Positions 51,404 to 60,263 of a stretch of 64,000 nt of DNA are shown here, one piece after another. The DNA comes from UBA6168 sp039819485 (GTDB taxonomy: Bacteria; Bacteroidota; Bacteroidia; Chitinophagales; Saprospiraceae). Every line of letters starts with the position of its first letter. Positions within the stretch are counted from its first letter, which is position 1. Under the pieces are notes generated by a model. That model saw nothing but the letters and a program-made list of their open reading frames with translations, was not told the origin of the DNA and searched no databases. The position numbers were made by a program, and so were the translations under genes. The stretch is taken from positions 62,001-126,000 of the forward strand of contig JBCBRY010000007.1 in the NCBI GenBank assembly GCA_039819485.1, in the 5' to 3' direction.

Positions 51404-52129
51404 TCATTTCTCCGCCACTACTATGTATTGATATTCAAGTGAGCAATCGTCCGATTCAATCAGAAAGAAGCCAGCATCCTCCAGGTCGTTTTCCACTTTG
51501 TACAGTTCCATCCGCATTGATTTGGTCGGTACGTCGATCGGTAAGCGTTTTCTCTTGAAATCAACAATTATTATCTGACCACCTTCCGGCATCACATTGT
51601 ATAGATGTTTCAAGTATTCAACTTTTTCATTAAAGAGTATGTAAGTGTTAACGATCAGGACGGCGTCCACTTCATTAGGTTTAAGCTTTGAGTCGGTGGG
51701 TGTCACCAACCTTGTTTCAAATCGTTGCTGGTACTCTGGTTTAAGATCCATCTGCTTAACACTGTCCATGTAAGCGATTTGTGCTTCATCAATATCCAGT
51801 GCGATTACCCTTTTGGCGTGCTGGGCCAATCTTCGGGCGAAATACCCATAACCAGCTCCCACATCAGCAACCACTTTGTTTTCAATATTTTTGATTTTGC
51901 TGAGTACCTGTTCTGGTTTTTGCCAAGCAGACCTGCCCGGAGGGTCAAAATTGACTTTTAACTTTTCGTACTGTTCTTTGCTCAATTCCTCAAAAGACGG
52001 AAACCGGGAAGATGTATCGCTCACTGGGGGCGTTGCGTTGCGTTCGGCGATCGGATCGCTATGGCACCCCCATAAGACCAACAGAAGCAGCAGTAAAAAA
52101 CAGGATACAGAAGAGTGGTGGATTTTCAT
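51404..52129 (-). CDS. Class I SAM-dependent methyltransferase with lipoprotein signal
   Basis: 241 residues. The N-terminus has a hydrophobic run (FLLLLLLVLWGC) ending in a lipobox with Cys22, then a low-complexity linker. The methyltransferase fold follows: motif I VVADVGAGYGYFARRL (near 89-104), then a strand VIALDIDE and VDAVLIVNTYILF. This would place the enzyme outside the cytosol, where SAM is not known to be available. Either SAM or a related ligand reaches it, or the domain has another role, or the lipobox is not processed. It lies 54 bases downstream of the dienelactone hydrolase gene's start and points the same way. Confidence 0.8.
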   Translation of the reverse strand: MKIHHSSVSCFLLLLLLVLWGCHSDPIAERNATPPVSDTSSRFPSFEELSKEQYEKLKVNFDPPGRSAWQKPEQVLSKIKNIENKVVADVGAGYGYFARRLAQHAKRVIALDIDEAQIAYMDSVKQMDLKPEYQQRFETRLVTPTDSKLKPNEVDAVLIVNTYILFNEKVEYLKHLYNVMPEGGQIIIVDFKRKRLPIDVPTKSMRMELYKVENDLEDAGFFLIESDDCSLEYQYIVVAEK

Positions 52130-52315
52130 TTTAATGAGATGACTTTAACTGTAAACTTTGAATGACTCTTTGCAAAACGGCTTTATGCGGTTTTCCGTTC
52201 ATTGGGCGCTAAGATAAATGAAAATCTGAAGGAATAATTGATTAGATGGTTGAATGGTTAGGTGGCTGAATGGTTTTTGGAACCATTCAACCACCCGGAT
52301 ATTGATTATTGATTT

Positions 52316-55300
52316 TTATTTTAAAATAATCCTTTCTGTTGACGTAGCATGCTCGGTACTTAATCGAAGCAAATAAATTCCGGCCGGATAACCTGTAAGG
52401 TCAATGGAAAATTGACTGCCTCCCTGACCAATTACCTGATCGATTAACTGAATACCATTGATGGAAAATACTTGGACCGACATTTTTTCCTGAAGTGGAG
52501 TTGTACTGATCATCCACACCAGTCCACTGGTCGGATTAGGCATGATCTCCAATTGTACCCCATCCATTTCCACGACCGCATTGAATTCTTCAGTGGTAAA
52601 GCTATAGGCCAATGATGTCGAACCACCACAGTCATTAAAGGCCGTTACCCTCCAGTGGTAGATCGTCAGGTTTTCCAACATAACCGGCAAAGTAAGGGTT
52701 GTAGATGTTTGGTTGGTTTCAAAAACTATATCCATAAAATCTGCATCAGTAGCCAGCTCTATTATATAATTTGTTGCACCCGGAACAGGGTCCCAAGTAA
52801 GCGTTGGTTCCACTTCTACATCGACGGCATTGTTGGCAGGAAGGAGCAAATTGGCCAATGCTGCCGGCCCAATTACCTCAATTTCAAAGGAAGTCGAAAC
52901 AGAATTTACCCCGTCATTTCCATTAATGGTGATGGTGTAGGTGCCTGTCGCCACATTTGAAATAGTGACCTCAACATCGATGGTCGAGTTTGAAAAAACA
53001 GGATTTACAGGAAAATCGACCTCGATTCCGGAAGGCAAACTATTCGTAGAAAGGGTTAGTCCAACACTTTCAAAGCAGTCGCCTACCACAACCGGAACGG
53101 TTGCAGTGCTTCCCGTACAGAAGACAGCGTTCACAGGCGCAGCCGTAAAACTCAAGTCGTCTTCGGTAGTGAATGAAAAGGTCTCTGTAGCATCCGATTC
53201 TCCACAATCGTTGAAAACAATGACCTGCCAATAGTAAGTCGTGCAAAAATTCAGGGTAGGCACAGTAATCTGGTTAGCCCCCATCACAGTACTGTTGAAA
53301 ATAATATCATCGAATGCAGGGTCTGTGGCAAAGTTGACTTCATAGCCAGCCGAGCCGCTATCCACCCAGGTGAAATTCGAGCTCAACCCTACCCCCGTTG
53401 CATTTTGTGCGGGACTGATGAGCGATGTAGCAGATGGTTCTCCGATCACCTGCCACTCTACTTGAGCAGAGCTGGTTACATTACCATCGTCGGCTATTAT
53501 ATCAAGGTCGTAGGTGCCCGCGTCCATCGCCCCATTGAGTGTCACGGTTACCTGTTGTCCAGGCTGGGCAGGATTGGGGTCGAAAGTAGCCGATGCACCA
53601 GCAGGAAGACCATTGGCAGAAAGAGAAACTCCGTTAGCACTGTCAAAGCCCGTCCCCAAAATGATATTAAAAGAAATTTCATCCCCTGTACAATTGGTAA
53701 CGGTTTCCAGGCTAGGATTGACCGAAAAATCATTCACCACAATCGTACAGATTTCCAACTCCCAGCTTTCAATGTTACCTCCATCCTGATCTACATCATC
53801 AAAAACGGTCAACGTCCACGTTCCCATAGCATCATCACCGGAAAACTCTCTAAGCACCTCCGATGGCTGAAACAAACCGCTCAAAGCAGGAGAAGTATTA
53901 TTGCACATATCATCCAGGTCGGAATAGGGACTGGCCGACTGATCATCGAATGCTATTGCTAAATTATCTTCACCACAAGAACCACCAAAAACATTGTTCA
54001 TCAACTCAATGGTTTTTCCTTGCGGGGAGGTCAATTCGAGCCTCAGGTCGCTGACCCAGGAGTGATTAATCACTATGTTATTTACGTTAATATCATCAAT
54101 AATACCGGAAGTGGTAACCTCTATTGTGGAGGTAACAACCGGGGCGCCGGAGGAAGGAATCTGAACTGGAACATCAGTTGAAACGAATGGAACGCATTCC
54201 ACAGAAGCCGTCGTAAAAGCAAAAACATCAGACCAATCACTCCCTCCACAAATATTGGATGCCTTCACCCGCCAGTAGTATTTTTGAACTTCATCCAGCT
54301 GGGCCATCATTTCCAGATCAGTGTTACTAAAATTAGTTTCATCAATGATGATATTCGTAAAGTCCACGTCGGTAGCGACTTGTATTTCATAGGTTACATC
54401 TGGCAAGCTTCCCCAGGAAAAGGTCGGCATCAAGGATATATTTGTCGCTCCATCAGCAGGCGTAGATAACACAGGTACAGCTGGGGCAGCAGATGTAATA
54501 TCCAGGATCAAATTGGAAAAATTGGATTCTGTTCCATCTGTCCCGACCACATTGAAAGTATATCCCCCACCAGACACCATGCCGGTACCGCCGATCGTAA
54601 GGATAGCCGAACCGCCCGGCACAACTGGATTATCACTAAATGAAGCGGTCAAACCAGGCGATAGGCCAACTACGGATAAATCGACATCAGATGTAAAACT
54701 TTCGCTTACTGTTATAGTGTACTGAGCCTCTTCGGGCGAACATAGTTCAACTATGGTGGGTGTCGCAGCAACGAAAAAATTGCATTGCGCAGCAGCTCTC
54801 CCATCCAACACAATAATGCCCGTATTGTCAGGATCAAGCCAGTCCTTAAGACGGGTGTTAGGTGTACCTCCGCCTTCCCAGGAGGTATGGAAAAAGCCAT
54901 AAGAATCCAATTCATCATTTCCGCAGGCAGCAAATCCGCCGTGCAGCTGGCCGACTACTCGTTTTTGCTTATTAAATATAGGCGCACCGGAAGAGCCCGT
55001 TTCGGTGGTTCCGATATCCCAATCCTCCACGGTAATATGGTCACCGTTCGGGATGGGGTTTTCACCTAAATAGTTACTTCTAAAAGTTGGGTCAAATTCA
55101 AAACTGATCCGCTTTTCGTCCGTGTTTGGATGGTGAATGGTAATAACGGTATCCTGTGGTGCAAAACTTTCGGCACTCCAACCGGCAAAAAACGCATCGG
55201 CAGTTTCGGAAACCGGATCATCCAGCTCTAACAGGGTAAAATCTGATTGTCCTGAGCCTGCCCGGAAAATAGTGCCGGTGTTAAAATCTGACAAGGAGCC

Positions 55301-56140
55301 ATTTCCATTGCCTCCGCTGGCAGGTGAATTGGGCTGACGGCAAGTACTGTTCTCAAAATTCCAATAAGCAACCACGGAGGCGGCGTTGCCACTACCGATC
55401 CCGCAGTGGTCGGCAGTCATGAAGTAAGGCGTGCAGTCCTGACGGGCATTATTGACCAAAAACCCAGTACAGAGCCACTGACCATTTCCGGTATAAACAC
55501 CTACCGACTGGATAATGTCCCTATACTTGTCTACAATACCCCAGCCATCGGCCTCCCCACATGCGACATCCAGGTTGCAGGAACCGGAAACCAATTGGCC
55601 TAAACCCACAAAATCATGGTTGACGTATTTTAATTCCAGTCCCAGCTGATCTTTATAAGCCTCCGGTACCTGCACTTCTATGACCATTTCTTCCCCATCC
55701 AAAATGGGAGTCCACAATTGTTCATGCGCTTCGTTGTCAGCAGGGGTAAAGGGGCCCCTCACAATTTGCCCATCGGGTGAATAAAGCATGAGGCTTCCGC
55801 CACGGGGCATGTTGTATTTGGTAAAACCCAGGTTGAGGGACTTGGCTCCTTTTGAGAAAATACGAAGTCGCCACAATGCATTGCCATTTAAGAGGCGCTC
55901 CCATTTCCCATGGGTTTCGGGTGAAATATTTGTCTCAAAATTAACCGCAAACCTCGGAGCAATACCTGGACCACGTCGCTTCATTTCTGCCTCCAACAAG
56001 GCAGCATTGTCTTGTGGTGGCATGGTGATTTTTTCGATTTCAGAGAGTGGTGTCTTTGTTCTGGCGATTCGTCGATCATTTTGGGAAAACAAACAGGTGC
56101 AGGTAAAAAACAGCACCCATAAAGTCAGAACTTTTTTCAT
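52316..56140 (-). CDS. Secreted trypsin-like serine protease with P-domain, fibronectin-like repeats and type IX sorting domain
   Basis: 1274 residues, signal peptide 1-20. An N-terminal propeptide (20-190) precedes a trypsin-like domain (about 195-455) with H245 (TADHCG), D300 (QSDFTLLEL) and S384 (TGSSGAP), similar to lysyl endopeptidases. Then come a fibronectin-III-like unit (about 555-650), a proprotein convertase P-domain (about 660-790, SDLRLELTSPQGKTIELMNN), further beta domains (790-1190) including more fibronectin-like units with the PTLTWDPVPGATNYIIEL pattern, and a type IX sorting domain (about 1200-1274, MPNPTSGLVWMI to the end). It is exported to the surface or medium and degrades protein. 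No partner gene is adjacent. Confidence 0.9.
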   Translation of the reverse strand: MKKVLTLWVLFFTCTCLFSQNDRRIARTKTPLSEIEKITMPPQDNAALLEAEMKRRGPGIAPRFAVNFETNISPETHGKWERLLNGNALWRLRIFSKGAKSLNLGFTKYNMPRGGSLMLYSPDGQIVRGPFTPADNEAHEQLWTPILDGEEMVIEVQVPEAYKDQLGLELKYVNHDFVGLGQLVSGSCNLDVACGEADGWGIVDKYRDIIQSVGVYTGNGQWLCTGFLVNNARQDCTPYFMTADHCGIGSGNAASVVAYWNFENSTCRQPNSPASGGNGNGSLSDFNTGTIFRAGSGQSDFTLLELDDPVSETADAFFAGWSAESFAPQDTVITIHHPNTDEKRISFEFDPTFRSNYLGENPIPNGDHITVEDWDIGTTETGSSGAPIFNKQKRVVGQLHGGFAACGNDELDSYGFFHTSWEGGGTPNTRLKDWLDPDNTGIIVLDGRAAAQCNFFVAATPTIVELCSPEEAQYTITVSESFTSDVDLSVVGLSPGLTASFSDNPVVPGGSAILTIGGTGMVSGGGYTFNVVGTDGTESNFSNLILDITSAAPAVPVLSTPADGATNISLMPTFSWGSLPDVTYEIQVATDVDFTNIIIDETNFSNTDLEMMAQLDEVQKYYWRVKASNICGGSDWSDVFAFTTASVECVPFVSTDVPVQIPSSGAPVVTSTIEVTTSGIIDDINVNNIVINHSWVSDLRLELTSPQGKTIELMNNVFGGSCGEDNLAIAFDDQSASPYSDLDDMCNNTSPALSGLFQPSEVLREFSGDDAMGTWTLTVFDDVDQDGGNIESWELEICTIVVNDFSVNPSLETVTNCTGDEISFNIILGTGFDSANGVSLSANGLPAGASATFDPNPAQPGQQVTVTLNGAMDAGTYDLDIIADDGNVTSSAQVEWQVIGEPSATSLISPAQNATGVGLSSNFTWVDSGSAGYEVNFATDPAFDDIIFNSTVMGANQITVPTLNFCTTYYWQVIVFNDCGESDATETFSFTTEDDLSFTAAPVNAVFCTGSTATVPVVVGDCFESVGLTLSTNSLPSGIEVDFPVNPVFSNSTIDVEVTISNVATGTYTITINGNDGVNSVSTSFEIEVIGPAALANLLLPANNAVDVEVEPTLTWDPVPGATNYIIELATDADFMDIVFETNQTSTTLTLPVMLENLTIYHWRVTAFNDCGGSTSLAYSFTTEEFNAVVEMDGVQLEIMPNPTSGLVWMISTTPLQEKMSVQVFSINGIQLIDQVIGQGGSQFSIDLTGYPAGIYLLRLSTEHATSTERIILK

Positions 56141-56348
56141 AAAAAAGATAGTTTAAAATAAGAGTTACAAAATCAAATGTAGGTCATTTATATAGGGTAA
56201 GGAGTCATCATCACTAATTATGGCAGAGGGATGACAGCATATATGAGCAGGCTGTAAAGCGTGGTACAAAGTTGAGCGTTTTTTTTCAAAGTATTTACTA
56301 GTTAAAAATGGAGAAACCAATTATTCATGATTTCTCCATTTCGATTGG
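56141..56348. other. Spacer between protease gene and apbE-like gene
   Basis: Contains the hairpin GGAGAAACCAATTATTCATG/ATTTCTCC-type imperfect pairing near 56310-56340 downstream of the apbE-like stop, with weak termination potential. Nothing else recognised. Confidence 0.3.
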
Positions 56349-58007
56349 CTACCGGTCCTCCGTTTTATCGGAAAAATAAAAACCAAACCCTTGCTTTTTC
56401 AATTTATTAAAAGCTTTCATCACTACTTCCACGCTCATCGCAGTTGCCCAGGCATCGGCTTCGGCACAGGTAGGTGCAACCACGGAAACAATTTCATCCC
56501 TGGTTTTGGCCTCCCCGGTTCTGGGATCAATAATGTGGTAGTATTTTTTACCGTCAAATTCCAGAAATTTTTCATTAGGTCCAGAAGTCGCGATGGCTTT
56601 GTTCCTGATCCTGATCGGTTCGGCATACACATTCCCAAAACGGTCGTACACTTGCCTTTTGATCTTCCAGTCGAGTTTTCCAGGTGGTGGGCTCCCAACG
56701 GAGATGTCTCCTCCTCCGTCTATCAATGCACTCGTGATGCCATTTTCCCGGAGGGCTTTCATGGCTTCGTCCACTGCATAACCTTTGGCAATGCCGCCGA
56801 GGTCGATGCGTAGTCCCTTTTGTGTAATTTCAATTTTTTGATCATCATGAAAAATGACTTTGTCCGCTCCCACCAGATACTTTTTCTTGACAATGTCCAA
56901 GTCATCCGGTAATTCATTTTGGCGGAAGGATTTACGCCAAAGTTTGGTCAGGGAACCAGCGGTGTAGTCGAAGGTACCCTTGGATTTTTTGGTCACCTCA
57001 TCTGCCATTTGCAGCACCTTCCAAAGGTCGTCGCTTACCTTCATCCTTCCGCCAGAGCCTGCTGTGGAGACTAATCGGCTCAGTTCACTGTATTCTTTAT
57101 AATCGCTGAGTATTTGTTCCAGTTCGGCAATACGGGCAAAAGCAGCATCAGCAATTTTGCTGACTTTCCGGGTGGAATCCGCATAAAAAACCAACTTGAA
57201 ATCTGTCCCCATATATGGCCGCTCAAATTCGAAACGGATCATATTGGCATCAGGTTCCTGATAATTTTTGAGCCCTTCGGAAGGTCTGGCAATAGGAAAA
57301 TCGCCTTCGTCGATCGTAATGGAAGCTTCTGACGTGGTAATGTATTTTTCTAATTCCGTCAGCTGCGTTGAGTCGACGGGAACAATATTGGAGGCATTGT
57401 CAATCAACAAATTACCATTATATGGAAATGGGTTGGGTGTTTCATAAAAAGCTTCAAAAACGAGGTGAGTATACGTTTCGGAAGGTTTGAACACAAACAG
57501 CTTTTCAAACCACCTTCTATTTATGACCACCCCACTTGCTGCCAACAATTCTTTCCTTTCGCAATAACTGTTGCCACCCCATATCCTTAATTGGCAAGGC
57601 GTGTTGAAGTTGATCATCTTGGCAGTAGTTCTAATTGGGCTTTCATATATCATTGACCTGGCCAGAAAAACACTAAAAGCATAAAGTTGATCTTTCTGCA
57701 ATGGCGCACTCAAACGCTGTCCGAACATTTCCCAGGTCTCCGATTCCCGGACGACTAATCCGATATAAGTATTGCCGTGATGGGCTCTTAATGTTACGCC
57801 AAACGCGCTATTCTCTTTGGGATGTATATCCGGGACTGACTCCAGCGGAAAGCCGCAGTCAAAGATGCCGGGAGGCATCTTGCCATTTATTGAACCTTCT
57901 ATGGGTACACCTTCAAAGGATGGGTTTGGCAAAGTGATAACTTCTTGTGTCCATGCATTTTGCACCAGAAGAAAAGAGAGAAGACAGATAGAAATAAAAT
58001 TTTTCAT
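56349..58007 (-). CDS. apbE: Fusion of an N-terminal beta domain to FAD:protein FMN transferase (ApbE)
   Basis: 552 residues with a signal peptide (first 20, ending AWTQ). About 21-210 form a beta-rich domain opening LPNPSFEGVPIEG, with CGFPLESVPDIHP and GNTYIGLVVRESETWEM; it resembles galactose-binding-like domains of Bacteroidota surface proteins. ApbE follows (about 240-552): LGGIAKGYAVDEAMKAL, LIDGGGDISVG and YYHIIDPRTGEAK with the metal-binding Asp. ApbE attaches FMN to Thr in NqrB/NqrC/RnfG-type proteins in the periplasm. The N-terminal domain is paralogous to the truncated next gene; its purpose is unknown. It is not a usual ApbE feature. Confidence 0.88.
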   Translation of the reverse strand: MKNFISICLLSFLLVQNAWTQEVITLPNPSFEGVPIEGSINGKMPPGIFDCGFPLESVPDIHPKENSAFGVTLRAHHGNTYIGLVVRESETWEMFGQRLSAPLQKDQLYAFSVFLARSMIYESPIRTTAKMINFNTPCQLRIWGGNSYCERKELLAASGVVINRRWFEKLFVFKPSETYTHLVFEAFYETPNPFPYNGNLLIDNASNIVPVDSTQLTELEKYITTSEASITIDEGDFPIARPSEGLKNYQEPDANMIRFEFERPYMGTDFKLVFYADSTRKVSKIADAAFARIAELEQILSDYKEYSELSRLVSTAGSGGRMKVSDDLWKVLQMADEVTKKSKGTFDYTAGSLTKLWRKSFRQNELPDDLDIVKKKYLVGADKVIFHDDQKIEITQKGLRIDLGGIAKGYAVDEAMKALRENGITSALIDGGGDISVGSPPPGKLDWKIKRQVYDRFGNVYAEPIRIRNKAIATSGPNEKFLEFDGKKYYHIIDPRTGEAKTRDEIVSVVAPTCAEADAWATAMSVEVVMKAFNKLKKQGFGFYFSDKTEDR

Positions 58008-58097
58008 GGCTTATTGTGGAGTGTGTCCGAAAATCACCTTCGGCTTGAAAAGAATCCCTGGAAATTCCAAACATGTTTTTCAGATACACACTGGTAA

Positions 58098-58469
58098 TTA
58101 GTCTTTGCTCGATACTATAAAACCAGGAACAAAGATGCTGATAAACAGCTGATTTTCAATACTATAATCAATTTCTGGCTGGCCGATCATTTCCCATGAT
58201 TCGTTTTCTCGTACAACCAACCCTAGATAAGATTGTCCATGTCTGGGTGGTGTATCTACGCCAAAAAGACTGTTCTGCACGGGGTGAATGTCCGGAGTGG
58301 ACTGGAGGGGAAACCCACAATCGATCCAGCCTTTCGGCATTGGCCCGTTAAGCCTGCCTTCTGCCGGCTCAGCCTCAAAGGAGGGATTGACCAAACGTAT
58401 AATTTCTTGTGAAAAAGCTGCTTGGAACAACAGCATAGAGAACCAACAAATAGAGAGAAGTCTTTTCAT
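58098..58469 (-). pseudogene. Truncated relative of the ApbE-fusion N-terminal domain
   Basis: 123 residues from the ATG at 58469 (KRLLSICWFSMLLFQAAFSQ signal). It matches the N-terminal domain of the downstream apbE-like gene: VNPSFEAEPAEGRLNG, CGFPLQSTPDIHP, SYLGLVVRENESWEM. Similarity stops after the QLFISIF segment, where the fused copy continues for another 100 residues. The remaining 91 bases before the next gene hold nothing further. It may be a decayed duplicate or a working small protein; the first is more likely. It was probably made by tandem duplication of the 5' end of the apbE-like gene. Confidence 0.6.
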
Positions 58470-58543
58470 AGCTGACCAAATGATTGCTGATTGTTGAGTG
58501 CTAAAATAGGCAACAATTAGCAATCAACAATCAGCATTTCCAA

Positions 58544-59911
58544 TTAGATGACCTTCGTTACGCCGGGCACGGCACAAGGGTACATACCATCCGCACCGGG
58601 CAGCACTGGAGGCGTTGCATCCCACGCAAAACGCTCGGGCATGAGACTCACTTCAGAATTGATGGCCTCGTCCCATTCGATCATTTTACCGGAATACGTT
58701 GCCATACGGCCGAGGATGGCAGTCATAGTGGCGTGGGCACCGTTTTCAGCATCTGCATATTTATATTCGCCTTTGGTAATGGCTGCGAACAATTCGTCGT
58801 GTTCCACCTGGTAGGGGTTGGGGTCTTTACGGCTGTCGTGTTTAAAAATTTCATGCCCGCTGCGGGTCAGCAACACCCCGGGCTTTGGTGCGGAACCATT
58901 GGTTCCCTGCAAGGCTTCTGAAACCCGGCTCATTGTGCCCGGCTGATGGCGGCACTGGCTGAACATCCGGCTGCCATCGGCATATTCGTATTCAACAAAG
59001 TGGTGATCGAAAATTTCACCAAAGTCCTCCCCTACCCTCACCTGACGGCCGCCCATGCCATGTGCCCGCACGGGGTGTGCTTTTTTGGCCCAGTTACCCA
59101 CGTCCAGATTATGGATATGCTGCTCGCAGATATGGTCTCCGCAAATCCAGGTAAAGTAGTACCAGTTGCGCATTTGGTATTCCATTTCAGTAAGTGGCCG
59201 TCCAGCTTTTTCAGCATATTCTTTTCGGCCGCGCACCCAGACGCCGTCGTTGTTCCAATAAACGTGCGAGGTCACGATGTCACCAATAGCTCCGGCATGT
59301 ACCAAATCCATCCATTTCCGGTAAACTGTTTGGTAGTGCCGCTGCAAGCCCACCACCACGTTAAGCTTTTTCTTTTTGGCTACTTCCGCAGCCGCCAGTA
59401 CCCGGCGAATGCCCGGTGCGTCGGTAGCGACTGGTTTCTCCATAAAGACATGTTTACCTTGCTTTACAGCTTCTTCAAAATGCATGGGACGAAACCCAGG
59501 AGGTGTGGTCAGGATCACAACATCCGCCAATGGAATGGCTTTTTTATAGGCATCAAAACCGTCAAATTTATGTTCTTCCGGCACATCGATCCGATCTCGC
59601 AAGTTTCCTTCTGCCCCTGACCAATCCGAAATATCATCAGCGGTCAACGCATCGTAACAATTATCCAGTTGGTCCCGGAATGCATCGGCCATTGCGACCA
59701 GTTTTACATTTTCCTTGGTCAACAATGCCTGCATAGCGGCTCCTGTTCCACGCCCGCCACAGCCTACCAGTGCGACCTTGATAGCATCGTCGCCATCAAT
59801 ATGTGCCTTCGCCGCCAACATGGAGGGAACGAGCAGCGTACCTGCCGTCGCCAACCCAGATGTTTTGACAAATTGGCGCCGGTTTGTTTTATTCTTGAAC
59901 ATATCTTTCAT
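58544..59911 (-). CDS. Tat-exported Gfo/Idh/MocA family oxidoreductase
   Basis: 455 residues with a twin-arginine signal (NRRQFVKTSGLATAGTLLVP). The Rossmann motif VALVGCGGRGTGAA follows near residue 47, then the family lysine region FMEKPVATDAPG (KP motif) and an alpha/beta C-terminal domain with WYYFTWICGDHICEQHIHNLDV (catalytic His region). It oxidises or reduces a sugar or cyclic polyol with NAD(P) bound, often as a tightly held cofactor in exported members. The substrate is unknown. It may work with the Tat-exported isomerase-like protein elsewhere in the window; this is inference. Confidence 0.9.
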   Translation of the reverse strand: MKDMFKNKTNRRQFVKTSGLATAGTLLVPSMLAAKAHIDGDDAIKVALVGCGGRGTGAAMQALLTKENVKLVAMADAFRDQLDNCYDALTADDISDWSGAEGNLRDRIDVPEEHKFDGFDAYKKAIPLADVVILTTPPGFRPMHFEEAVKQGKHVFMEKPVATDAPGIRRVLAAAEVAKKKKLNVVVGLQRHYQTVYRKWMDLVHAGAIGDIVTSHVYWNNDGVWVRGRKEYAEKAGRPLTEMEYQMRNWYYFTWICGDHICEQHIHNLDVGNWAKKAHPVRAHGMGGRQVRVGEDFGEIFDHHFVEYEYADGSRMFSQCRHQPGTMSRVSEALQGTNGSAPKPGVLLTRSGHEIFKHDSRKDPNPYQVEHDELFAAITKGEYKYADAENGAHATMTAILGRMATYSGKMIEWDEAINSEVSLMPERFAWDATPPVLPGADGMYPCAVPGVTKVI

Positions 59912-60263
59912 GATTTATAGTTGGATATTTGAAAATGAACCTAATGATCGGGAAAGTAATCGGGATAGCCAAATGGTTTGATGGTTTCACTGTTTTATTG
60001 CTTTAGGGCTGTGATTAAGAGCTGTCGGAGTTGTATTTTATTGCCTTCTTGCCACTGCCCACTTAAAGAAAAAAAGGCCGCCGCTTGCGCAACTGCCTTT
60101 TTGGTGTTCAATAGAAATTGTTTTTGTTTTGCCAGTCTATAAATAAAACGAGTGTGAAGCTCGTCAGTAAAATTATATCACACAGATCTTTATTTCATTT
60201 GAAGAAGGAAAAAAACAAGCAGTAATTATTTGACTGGAACCTGGTTAACTGATGAGCTGTCAA
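59912..60263. other. Spacer with a terminator-like hairpin
   Basis: AAAAAGGC (60072-60079) pairs with GCCTTTTT (60096-60103), 16-base loop, T-run following; it probably acts on a leftward message from the lytic transglycosylase gene or on both strands. No coding sequence supported. Confidence 0.45.

Noticed and set aside
53405..53962. 185-codon rightward frame inside the protease gene
   Set aside because: It is antisense to a continuous multi-domain secreted protein with clear domain boundaries.
58946..59620. 224-codon rightward frame opposite the Gfo/Idh/MocA gene
   Set aside because: It is an antisense reading of a conserved gene.
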